From assembly GCA_009774765.1 (NCBI GenBank), contig VSOK01000030.1, forward strand, positions 1-33,001: DNA of 33,001 nt. Direction: 5' to 3'. The DNA comes from Bacteroidales bacterium (GTDB taxonomy: Bacteria > Bacteroidota > Bacteroidia > Bacteroidales > UBA932). A program made the translations under genes and the position numbers. Positions 24,963-32,120 of this stretch are shown here, one piece after another. The notes under the pieces are model-generated. The model was not told where the DNA came from, searched no databases, and saw only the letters and a program-made list of their open reading frames with translations. Positions within the stretch are counted from its first letter, which is position 1, and each line of letters starts with the position of its first letter.

Positions 24963-25427
24963 CTAAAACTCTATGTGAGGCTTCACTGTGTTTATCTCTT
25001 CAAAGCTGAAGAAGTCATTGTGTTCCACCTTCTCTTTTTTCTTCTTCCCCTCCACGGCCTCCAGAGCTGTGTACTGCAGGGTTATGCCCTCTTCTGAAAC
25101 CGATGAAAGTTTTCCGGTAATCTTCTTTCCTCCTTTCAGGGCTGCTTCCACTTTGGTGCCTTCGGCTTTCTTGTACTGTCTGAACACTTTGAAAGGCTGG
25201 TCAAGTCCGGCTGAAGTCACTGTAAGCTCATAGTCTTCAACCTCCCTGTCAAATTTTTCCTCAAACTTTCTGCTGATGTCTACGCAGTCGTCCAGAGTGA
25301 CTATGCCTTCTTCCGACTCGACAGTAAGCTCTATTTCGTTGTCTTTTGAAATTTTTATTTCAACAATAAAGCAATTCCGTGCAACGATTGCACCCTCCAT
25401 TGCATCTTTAATCTCTGAAATGACCAT
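24963..25427 (-). CDS. rimP: Ribosome maturation factor RimP
   Basis: Assists 30S subunit assembly. With ATG 25427 the protein has 154 residues. The core motifs IVEIKISKDNEIELTVES, VTLDDCVDISRKFEEKF and ELTVTSAGLDQPFK fit the family, with a C-terminal SH3-like part (GKKITGKLSSVSEEGITL) and a basic loop KKKKEK. A TTG at 25445 would add six residues but lies within the U-tract of the leader hairpin, so ATG 25427 is preferred. First gene of the rimP-nusA-infB operon. Confidence 0.93.
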   Translation of the reverse strand: MVISEIKDAMEGAIVARNCFIVEIKISKDNEIELTVESEEGIVTLDDCVDISRKFEEKFDREVEDYELTVTSAGLDQPFKVFRQYKKAEGTKVEAALKGGKKITGKLSSVSEEGITLQYTALEAVEGKKKKEKVEHNDFFSFEEINTVKPHIEF

Positions 25428-25441
25428 AATCGCGGCTTTAA

Positions 25442-25471
25442 GCAAAAAATAAAGGGGTCATACCGACCCCT
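25442..25471 (-). terminator. Terminator-like leader hairpin upstream of rimP (possible attenuator)
   Basis: On the minus strand AGGGGTC (25465-25471), a 5-base loop and GACCCCT (25453-25459) make a perfect 7-base stem, followed by TTATTTTTT. This is the form of an intrinsic terminator, placed between the promoter at 25491-25520 and the rimP ATG at 25427, so it would act on the operon's own leader. Confidence 0.75.
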
Positions 25472-25490
25472 GAAAACCTAACTCACGCGA

Positions 25491-25520
25491 CAAAGGTACT
25501 AATATTTTTACTAAAACAAA
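25491..25520 (-). promoter_or_regulatory. Promoter of the rimP-nusA-infB operon
   Basis: On the minus strand TTTG (25517-25520), an 18-base spacer and TACCTTTG (25491-25498) fit the Bacteroidales consensus. Transcription would start near 25484, giving a leader of about 57 bases that contains the hairpin at 25453-25471. Confidence 0.65.
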
Positions 25521-25538
25521 ATAAAACTGCTACATCCT

Positions 25539-26528
25539 ATGGATTTTAGAGCCAGAGAGATTGCTGAGATTCTGGGCGGAACGATAGACGGCAATCCTGA
25601 AGTGAAAGTTTCTGCATTTGCAAGAATTGAAAGCGGAAAGCCGGGAACGATATGTTTTTTTGCAAATCCCAAATATGAACATTATGTCTATGAGTGCAAA
25701 GCTGACATAATAATCGTGAACAATACATTCGAACCCCAGAAACCAGTGACGGCGACTATGATCAGGGTCGAGAACGCATACGCGTCGATCGCGGCCCTTC
25801 TTGACTATGTCACTGCGAAAAAACGCTCATACAGACGCTATCGCGGATGCAGGTCCAGATATTTTTTCTCCACGAAGTTCGGAAAGAAGGTATATGTCGG
25901 AAATTTTGCATACGTCGGGCGCAGGACCACGGTAGGTGATTACACCAAGATATATGAAAACGTATATATAGGAGATGATGTGAAGATAGGTTCACACTGC
26001 ATCTTATATCCCGGCGTGAGAATCTATCCCGGTATGGAGATCGGTGACAATGTGATAATACATTCAAATGCTGTAATAGGGGCGGACGGATTCGGATTTG
26101 CTCCTCTTGAGGACGGATCCTACAAGAAGATCGAGCATACAGGCAATGTGATCATAGAGGATGATGTCGAGATCGGGGCCAATACCACAGTGGACAAATC
26201 ACAGATGGGATCTACAATAATCCATAAAGGAGTAAAGATCGACAATCTCTGCCAGATTGCACATAACGTTGAAATAGGGGAGAATACCGTGATGGCGGCA
26301 CAGACTGGAGTCGCGGGGTCCACAAAGATAGGAAAGCACTGTATAATAGGTGGCCAGGTCGGTATCGCCGGTCATCTTACAGTAGCTGACAACACGTCTT
26401 TCGGAGCCCAGACAGGACTTATAAGCAATGTCCGTACTGAAGGCCAGTCGCTTTTCGGTTCGCCTGCTATGCCGGTCAAAGATTATCTCAGGAGTTATGC
26501 TGTTTTCAAGCAACAGGGCAAAAAATAG
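25539..26528 (+). CDS. lpxD: UDP-3-O-(3-hydroxyacyl)glucosamine N-acyltransferase
   Basis: Third step of lipid A synthesis: adds an N-linked hydroxyacyl chain from acyl-ACP. It has 329 residues. An N-terminal uridine-binding domain (1-100) is followed by a left-handed beta-helix of hexapeptide repeats (110-300) and a C-terminal helix (YLRSYAVFKQQ). The catalytic His is His242 in CQIAHNVEIG, and the GADGFGFAP loop is intact. The linker at 95-110 is unusually basic (KKRSYRRYRGCRSRYF). It diverges from rimP; I could not find a consensus promoter for it in the 111-base gap. lpxC follows 63 bases after its stop. Confidence 0.95.
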   Translation: MDFRAREIAEILGGTIDGNPEVKVSAFARIESGKPGTICFFANPKYEHYVYECKADIIIVNNTFEPQKPVTATMIRVENAYASIAALLDYVTAKKRSYRRYRGCRSRYFFSTKFGKKVYVGNFAYVGRRTTVGDYTKIYENVYIGDDVKIGSHCILYPGVRIYPGMEIGDNVIIHSNAVIGADGFGFAPLEDGSYKKIEHTGNVIIEDDVEIGANTTVDKSQMGSTIIHKGVKIDNLCQIAHNVEIGENTVMAAQTGVAGSTKIGKHCIIGGQVGIAGHLTVADNTSFGAQTGLISNVRTEGQSLFGSPAMPVKDYLRSYAVFKQQGKK

Positions 26529-26547
26529 GTTTCTAAAAAAAAATCAT

Positions 26548-26555
26548 TAACTTTG
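26548..26555 (+). promoter_or_regulatory. Possible -7 promoter element before lpxC
   Basis: TAACTTTG matches the -7 consensus TAnnTTTG, 36 bases before the lpxC ATG. No TTTG lies at the right distance upstream, so lpxC may instead depend mainly on read-through from lpxD. Confidence 0.35.
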
Positions 26556-26591
26556 CGCCCCGATTTATAGGCGGATTGATTGAAAAATAGA

Positions 26592-27515
26592 ATGATGCAG
26601 CAACAACAGACAGTCAGGAAGGAATACAGTTTTGCAGGAAAGGGTCTGCATACTGGCAAAGTTGCAAAAGTTGTGATAAAGCCTGCTCCGGTAGACTATG
26701 GTATAAGATTTATCAGGACTGACATAGGACAGGATGCAGTTGTGGAAGCTGTAGCTGAAAACGTTTCCAGCACGGCGAGAAGTACGACGATTACAAAAGG
26801 TGACATCTCAGTGGTGACGATAGAGCACCTTCTTTCAGCACTTACCGGAATGGGTATAGACAATGCTGAAATTGCCATTGACAACGTTGAAGTTCCTATT
26901 CTTGACGGAAGCGCGAAACCTTACATTGACGCGATATGGCCGGGCGGGATTGTAGAGCAGGATGCTCTCCGCAGGTACGTTGAACTCAATGGACCTATGG
27001 AAATAAAGAACGAGGAAACCGGTGCCTATCTTCTTATAGAGCCTGCCGATGTCCCTTCATACGACTTGACCATCGATTTCAATTCTGATGTTCTCGGTGT
27101 ACAGACAGCCCATTGGGATCCGTCTGTGACGTATGCAAAGGAAATAGGCGTATGCCGTACATTCGTGTTTTTCCACGAAATTGAATTCCTTTTCAAAAAC
27201 AACCTCATCAAAGGCGGTGATGTGGACAATGCGATAGTCATTGTGGAGCATCCTGTGTCGGTGGAGCAGCTGGAGCACATGTCCAAGCTCTTCAATGTGC
27301 CGATGCTTGAAGTCTCCAGCCAGGGGTATCTCAGCAATCTCCAGCTCCGTTTCCAGAATGAGTGTGCAAGGCATAAGCTCCTTGATCTGATCGGTGACCT
27401 CAGACTTGCCGGAGGTTTCCTTAAAGCTAAAATAACAGCGTATAAATCAGGACATTCTATTAATACAAAAGCTGCCCGTCAGATCGGTGCCCAGCTCAAA
27501 CAAAATCAATTATGA
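26592..27515 (+). CDS. lpxC: UDP-3-O-acyl-N-acetylglucosamine deacetylase (LpxC without FabZ domain)
   Basis: The committed, zinc-dependent step of lipid A synthesis. From ATG 26592 the protein has 307 residues. Zinc ligands are His79 (EHLLSAL), His261 and Asp265 (RHKLLDLIGDL); catalytic His288 is in KSGHSIN. The two LpxC domains are complete. In Bacteroides and several relatives LpxC is fused at its C-terminus to FabZ, giving about 460 residues. Here the protein stops 19 residues after His288 and its TGA overlaps the lpxA ATG (ATGA), leaving no room for fabZ. An upstream TTG at 26580 and an ATG at 26595 are alternative starts. Confidence 0.95.
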   Translation: MMQQQQTVRKEYSFAGKGLHTGKVAKVVIKPAPVDYGIRFIRTDIGQDAVVEAVAENVSSTARSTTITKGDISVVTIEHLLSALTGMGIDNAEIAIDNVEVPILDGSAKPYIDAIWPGGIVEQDALRRYVELNGPMEIKNEETGAYLLIEPADVPSYDLTIDFNSDVLGVQTAHWDPSVTYAKEIGVCRTFVFFHEIEFLFKNNLIKGGDVDNAIVIVEHPVSVEQLEHMSKLFNVPMLEVSSQGYLSNLQLRFQNECARHKLLDLIGDLRLAGGFLKAKITAYKSGHSINTKAARQIGAQLKQNQL

Positions 27516-28321
27516 ACAAGATCCATCCATTAGCAACTGTCCATCCCAATGCAAAGCTTGGGGACAATATAGAAATAGGGCCTTATGCCTTCGTAGACGA
27601 GTTTGTGGAAATCGGTGACGGATGCAAAATCCTGCCGCACGCTACTGTTTTCAATTATGTAAGAATGGGAAAGAACTGCAGTGTGTTCCCCGGTGCTGTC
27701 ATCGGTGCCATTCCGCAGGATTTGAAATACGAAGGTGAAGTCACATACGTGGAAATAGGCGACAATGTGAACATACGTGAATGTGCCACAATCAACAGGG
27801 GAACCAAGGCAAGCGGCAAAGGTGTGACCAGGATCGGAAGCAATACGCTCCTGATGTCATATACGCACGTTGCCCATGATTGTACTGTGGGAGAGCACTG
27901 TATACTTGTAAGCTATGTCGGCATCGCAGGCGAGACTGATGTTGATGACTGGGCTATTCTCGGAGGAGGTACTATGGCTCACCAGTTCTCAAAAATCGGA
28001 AAGCACGCGATGGTCGGAGGCGGTTCCAAAATCAATAAGGATATTCCTCCATTCGTCCTTTGCGGAAGGGATCCTATTTCATACGTAGGTATCAATATCG
28101 TCGGGCTCCGCCGTCGTGGATTCACTTCTGACCAGATCCGCAACATCAAGGATATGTATGACATCATATATTCGAGCGGAAACAATGTGAGCGATGCCTG
28201 CGCGAAAGTAGAGGCCGGCTTCCCTCAGTCTGAAGAAAGGGATACCATCCTTGAGTTCATCAGAAACTCCAAGAGAGGTATCGTAAGAGGCAACTCCTCG
28301 GCAAAAGGAGAAATCGAATAG
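27512..28321 (+). CDS. lpxA: UDP-N-acetylglucosamine O-acyltransferase
   Basis: First step of lipid A synthesis, moving a hydroxyacyl chain from ACP to UDP-GlcNAc. It has 269 residues. Left-handed beta-helix hexapeptide repeats run from IHPLATVHPNAKLGDN to about residue 185, with a C-terminal helical domain (about 195-260). The catalytic THVAHDC box is at 118-124, and the acyl-ruler region GGGTMAHQFSKIGKHAMVGGGS is intact. ATGA overlap with lpxC and TAGTG overlap with the next gene show a coupled operon. The usual pairing of lpxA with fabZ is absent. Confidence 0.96.
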   Translation: MNKIHPLATVHPNAKLGDNIEIGPYAFVDEFVEIGDGCKILPHATVFNYVRMGKNCSVFPGAVIGAIPQDLKYEGEVTYVEIGDNVNIRECATINRGTKASGKGVTRIGSNTLLMSYTHVAHDCTVGEHCILVSYVGIAGETDVDDWAILGGGTMAHQFSKIGKHAMVGGGSKINKDIPPFVLCGRDPISYVGINIVGLRRRGFTSDQIRNIKDMYDIIYSSGNNVSDACAKVEAGFPQSEERDTILEFIRNSKRGIVRGNSSAKGEIE

Positions 28322-29043
28322 TGCCTGTCCTGCTCAGTACGGCGTATTTTCCGCCGATATCATATTTTGCAGCCCTGTCCAGAATGCAGTTTTCAGGACA
28401 GGGCTGCAGAACTTTGAAGCCGGTTGTAGCCTATCTCGAGTCAAATGAGAATTATCAGAAACAGTCGTATCGCAACAGATGCCATTTCTATTCGGCCTCT
28501 GGAATGCAGTCACTGTCATTTCCTGTCGTGCATGAAGGCCGGACGCACAGCATACCTGTTTCAAAAATAAAAGTCGACTGGTCCACACCGTGGCTCCAGC
28601 AGCATAAGAGGGCTATCGTATCCGCCTACAGGACTTCCGCGTTTTTTGAATACTATCAGGATGAACTTTTTGATATTATGGACCGGCGTCCTGAAACTCT
28701 ATGGGAATACAACCTTTCGATCATACGTTTTTTTATAGAGAAGATAGGTCTTGCAGTAGATTTGCGCTATACCGGGGATTTCTCTATGTCCGACAGTTCA
28801 GTTGAGGAAGGTGTCTGGAAAGGACTCCCTTACAACAGGGCTGCAGGTGCCTGTGATTTGAGAGAAGTAATCCATCCGAAACGTCCGGATGACATTTTGG
28901 AGAGGCTTGGATTGGAAAAGCCGTATTTCCAGGTCTTTTCCCGAAAATACGGCTTCATCCCCAATCTTTCGATAATGGATCTCTTGTTTAACGAAGGTAC
29001 AGAAAGTATTGCAGCTCTTCTGTCGTATGAAGACTGCCGCTAA
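28321..29043 (+). CDS. WbqC-family protein
   Basis: A 240-residue protein. The N-terminus LLSTAYFPPISYFAALSRM and the later ENYQKQSYRNRCHFYS, KIKVDWSTPWLQQHKRAIVSAYR and FFEYYQDELF match the WbqC-like family, first named from an O-antigen cluster; its biochemical function is not established. A GTG start overlaps the lpxA stop (TAGTG) and is required to keep the conserved N-terminus; the next ATG (28384) would remove it. Placement at the end of lpxD-lpxC-lpxA hints at a role in lipopolysaccharide or glycan assembly. A perfect 13-base inverted repeat lies in codons about 16-30. No signal peptide, so cytosolic. Confidence 0.85.
   Translation: MPVLLSTAYFPPISYFAALSRMQFSGQGCRTLKPVVAYLESNENYQKQSYRNRCHFYSASGMQSLSFPVVHEGRTHSIPVSKIKVDWSTPWLQQHKRAIVSAYRTSAFFEYYQDELFDIMDRRPETLWEYNLSIIRFFIEKIGLAVDLRYTGDFSMSDSSVEEGVWKGLPYNRAAGACDLREVIHPKRPDDILERLGLEKPYFQVFSRKYGFIPNLSIMDLLFNEGTESIAALLSYEDCR
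28368..28408 (+). repeat. Perfect 13-bp inverted repeat inside the WbqC-family gene
   Basis: TGCAGCCCTGTCC (28368-28380) and its exact reverse complement (28396-28408) flank a 15-base loop. It is fully in frame near the start of the gene, and no T-run follows. It shares the AGCCCTG core with the inverted repeat in recX. Confidence 0.8.
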
Positions 29044-29056
29044 AGTCAGACAGCTT

Positions 29057-30640
29057 CTAAAATCTGAAGCCAAGGGTCAGGGCCGCTGTCCAGATAGCCT
29101 TTCTGTTCAATATTTCAGGTGAAAATACACCGTCTATATAATCATTGTAAGGATAAATGTATTCATCACTGCATTTGCGGCAGGCGAATGCAAGGTCGGC
29201 ATAGAATGAACCTTTGGTGTTGAATCCGAGTCCGAATGAATATTTGTTCGTCTTTGCTTCCGAATACTTGCCATCCTGGTCTTTTTCAGGGGAAGTGGTC
29301 AGGCCGTATCCTGCCCTGAGGGCAAGGAACTGCACAGGCTTTACCTCAATTCCAGCACGAAGCATGTGCGAGACTCCCATAAAGTCACGTATGTCAGTGT
29401 TGACGTCATCAAATCCGCTGTTGTCTATTGTGCCTGTTTCCTTGAAGAACATACCTTTGTAGTCGCACATTTCATAATCCGCGCTTATCACTGCGAATTT
29501 CCCGAATGCGTATGCTATGCCGGCATTGACACGGAACGGTGAGGTAAGTCTGTATTCATAATTCCCCTCAGGTGTCTGGGCATTGCTGTCATATCTGCTC
29601 TCGGCATATTTTGAACTTGCGTCGGCGCCCCAAGTCTCTTTGACGGTTGTCAGTGTCGGAGTCTGTATGGCGGCTCCGATGCGCAGACCTCCGAAAGGAG
29701 TGACTATTACACCGAATTTGCCATATATGCCAAGGCCTGAAGCTTTGTATGTGTTTCTGTATTTGAGACTTGAAAATCCTGTCTGGAAAAGGTCCGGGTC
29801 AGCCGCCGTCTCTGTCATGATCTCCTCGCTTGAGAAATTCATTGATGTAGCTCCGACGTTGGCTCCGAGATATACCATATCAGAAATGTTGGCTGCCAGA
29901 TTTACCACCCAGTTGTATCTGATGCCTTTTATGCTTCTGGCGAATGTCTGGTCCAGAGGCCCTCCGACTGCGATGTTGCCGGATTCCTTGTATATGTTTT
30001 CCGTTGTTCCTACATATTCGGTAGGGTCGCTGTCCGCAATGTCCCCTATGAGACCGGCCTGATAGCCGAGCACGGCTCCCCAAGGCAGGTTGTTGTATGC
30101 ATTGTCGCCGTTGAGCGCGTCGGGGGTATATCCGAAAGCTTCAGCTGCAAGCGCGCCTGCAAATGAAGTGACGCTGTTGGTACCTTTGGCGTACATCCCG
30201 TCTATGAATGTGTTTTCCGCATTGGATATGAATCCTACGCTGATGTTTTTCAGACCGCTTGAACGGTGCATATCGAAATTCAGCGATATGCCTACATTAG
30301 GCAGAAAAAATGATGTGGACGTGTTTTTCATTGCCCTTTCAAATCCGTTCGGCGTGTTGCTTTCCGGAAGTTTCGTCCCTTGCGCCATATTTATCGACCA
30401 GGTGATTCCGGGTGTTATAGTGACCTGTGAATATCTGGCTACCGCTGAGCCTGCCGGATTTATCGTGACAGCTCCGGGATCCCCGCCGAGCGCGGTGAAA
30501 GCATTTCCCATAGCAATGGTACGTGCTGTCCCCTCGTAATTGTTTTCACTGAATCTCAGCGCATCATACATCGTCTGTGCATTTGCGCCAACCCCTCCTC
30601 CTGCCACAATCAGTAATAGTGTAATTGCTGTCTTTTTCAT
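29057..30640 (-). CDS. FadL/OmpP1/TodX-type outer-membrane protein
   Basis: A 527-residue beta-barrel protein. Signal peptide about 1-21 (cut after GANA). The mature N-terminus has RFSENNYEGTARTIAMGNAFTALGGDPGAVTINPAG, the FadL-type pattern in which the N-terminal hatch lies in the pore. Alternating strands follow, and the protein ends in TLGFRF with a C-terminal Phe, as needed for BAM insertion. Two cysteines lie in a late loop (CRKCSDE). Family members carry hydrophobic compounds across the outer membrane; the substrate here is unknown. It lies 40 bases downstream of the aromatic-rich lipoprotein with no promoter seen between, so they are probably co-transcribed. It converges with the wbqC-like gene. 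Confidence 0.88.
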   Translation of the reverse strand: MKKTAITLLLIVAGGGVGANAQTMYDALRFSENNYEGTARTIAMGNAFTALGGDPGAVTINPAGSAVARYSQVTITPGITWSINMAQGTKLPESNTPNGFERAMKNTSTSFFLPNVGISLNFDMHRSSGLKNISVGFISNAENTFIDGMYAKGTNSVTSFAGALAAEAFGYTPDALNGDNAYNNLPWGAVLGYQAGLIGDIADSDPTEYVGTTENIYKESGNIAVGGPLDQTFARSIKGIRYNWVVNLAANISDMVYLGANVGATSMNFSSEEIMTETAADPDLFQTGFSSLKYRNTYKASGLGIYGKFGVIVTPFGGLRIGAAIQTPTLTTVKETWGADASSKYAESRYDSNAQTPEGNYEYRLTSPFRVNAGIAYAFGKFAVISADYEMCDYKGMFFKETGTIDNSGFDDVNTDIRDFMGVSHMLRAGIEVKPVQFLALRAGYGLTTSPEKDQDGKYSEAKTNKYSFGLGFNTKGSFYADLAFACRKCSDEYIYPYNDYIDGVFSPEILNRKAIWTAALTLGFRF

Positions 30641-30680
30641 TGTATGTCGTTGATGTTAAGTATGTCTGATTATTATTATG

Positions 30681-31967
30681 CTATCTGTGGCGCGGTCCGC
30701 CTCCTCCTGACGATGAACCTCCGCTTCTGCTGCCGGAAGAACTGCTTCCTGAACTTCCTCTTGAATAGCTGCTGCCTGAGGAACTGGACGAGCTCCTGTT
30801 ATATGAACTTGAGGACTGTGAACTTCTGTTGTACGAAGGTGTCCTGTTGTAATCCTGCTGCCTTGAGGATGAGCTTCCGCTGTTGAATGTACCTGAACTC
30901 CTCTGGGTTCCGGAACCTGCGCTCCTGTTGTACGAGGACGAACTTCTTGAGTATCCGGATGATGAAGTTCCTGAATTTCCGGAAGTCGTGTTCTGTGAAC
31001 GGCGGTATGTGGAAGTACGTGTGCTGCTTGTAGATGACGTGGCAGTTCCCGGATTCCTTTTTATTGTAGTTCCGCTTGATGCTGTCGTCCTTCTGTCGGA
31101 CTGGGCAGGTCTTGCTACTGCTGATACGGTCCTGTCTGAAGGTGCCGTCCTTTTGTAGGTTGTGCTGGCCCTGCTGGCTGTCACTTGTCTTGGCACGGAT
31201 GATGTCGAGCCCTGTGCCTTGTATTGTCTGCCTGTCTGTGCGGACCTGGAGAATCCTCCTCCGCTGTTTCTTCCTATTGAGGATGAGGAAGTCATGCTGT
31301 TTCCGTTCCTGTGGCCGTAGTATACGTCTCTTCTTGGCCTGTGTATGTGTGACGGTCCCGGATATACAGGGTGAGGATAATAGCCCGGAGCCCAATGCCC
31401 GTGCCATCCGTGATGATGGTGCCACCATGGATCGTATCCTGCCCAATAGCCTCCGTAATACCATGGATTCCAGAATGAGACACCCCAATAGTAACTGTCA
31501 TAAACCCAAGGGCTGAAATGCCAGCTGTCATAATGCCATGGCGAATAGTACCCCCAGTATCTTCCGTAGTACCACGGGTCCCAGAAGGCACTGCTGTATG
31601 TTATCGGCCTGTAATATGTCCAAGGTGTCGCATTGAAATATATTGTCAGGTCCGGGGAACTTTCTATCGTGACTTCAGTTCCTGTATTGTTTTTGAAGCT
31701 TATTGAGCCCTGTCTGCTGTCAGGAAGTGATGCAGGTTTTGTGTCGTTAGGGAAAAGATAATTCTCCGCCTCACGGGTCTGTGCTATCAGCTCGTCCGTC
31801 TTCTGCTCCTGTACAGTCTCCTTCTGACTGGTTTCCTGCCTTGTGTTGTCGTTTCGGTAATATATCCCGTCCTGGAATCTTGAACCGGAAGATGAGTATT
31901 GCGCAACGGTTCCGCACGCATTCAGGGCAAGAACCGCTGAAATGAATATGTAAACTCTCTTTTTCAT
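30681..31967 (-). CDS. Aromatic-rich, Ser/Arg-rich low-complexity lipoprotein, unknown function
   Basis: From ATG 31967 the protein has 428 residues. Signal peptide with lipobox LNAC (Cys18). Residues 30-75 are charged and polar. A short beta-like stretch (GSISFKNNTGTEVTIESS, 87-104) is followed by residues 116-203, which are extremely rich in Trp, Tyr and His, with recurrent PWYYG, YWGYY and SPWxYDS units and HHHH at 183-186. The tail (220-428) is Ser, Arg, Thr, Gly and Tyr with repeats such as SYNRSS and YSRGSS, ending GGGGPRHR. The ATG has a strong AGGAGG ribosome-binding site, rare in this window. The open frame upstream (to 32132) reads into proS and is not coding. I do not recognise a family. 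A surface lipoprotein is inferred. Confidence 0.8.
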   Translation of the reverse strand: MKKRVYIFISAVLALNACGTVAQYSSSGSRFQDGIYYRNDNTRQETSQKETVQEQKTDELIAQTREAENYLFPNDTKPASLPDSRQGSISFKNNTGTEVTIESSPDLTIYFNATPWTYYRPITYSSAFWDPWYYGRYWGYYSPWHYDSWHFSPWVYDSYYWGVSFWNPWYYGGYWAGYDPWWHHHHGWHGHWAPGYYPHPVYPGPSHIHRPRRDVYYGHRNGNSMTSSSSIGRNSGGGFSRSAQTGRQYKAQGSTSSVPRQVTASRASTTYKRTAPSDRTVSAVARPAQSDRRTTASSGTTIKRNPGTATSSTSSTRTSTYRRSQNTTSGNSGTSSSGYSRSSSSYNRSAGSGTQRSSGTFNSGSSSSRQQDYNRTPSYNRSSQSSSSYNRSSSSSSGSSYSRGSSGSSSSGSRSGGSSSGGGGPRHR

Positions 31968-32089
31968 ATATTTACCTCCTGTAATTTGAATATTTTTTAT
32001 ACCTTCGCAGCGCGAAATACTGCAATATCTATACCTCGTTGTATATAGATGCAATTTCGTTGGCAATGTATAAATAAATGCGCTAAAAA

Positions 32090-32120
32090 CAAAGTTAAAT
32101 ATGGCAAAAGAAGTGACAAA
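32090..32120 (-). promoter_or_regulatory. Promoter for the aromatic-rich lipoprotein, overlapping the proS start
   Basis: On the minus strand TTTG (32117-32120), a 19-base spacer and TAACTTTG (32090-32097) match the consensus exactly. The -33 box lies inside the first codons of proS. The leader to ATG 31967 would be about 115 bases and contains two short possible hairpins (near 32003-32016 and 32025-32052). Confidence 0.6.

Noticed and set aside
25428..25445. TTG start for rimP at 25445
   Set aside because: It falls in the U-tract of the leader hairpin, and the family core is complete from ATG 25427.
27490..27530. Frameshifted or degraded fabZ after lpxC
   Set aside because: The lpxC stop overlaps the lpxA start directly; there is no space or remnant.
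30700..31100. Tandem DNA repeat or CRISPR-like array in the Ser-rich region
   Set aside because: The repetition follows degenerate Ser/Arg/Tyr codons without fixed unit length or spacers; it is a low-complexity coding tail.
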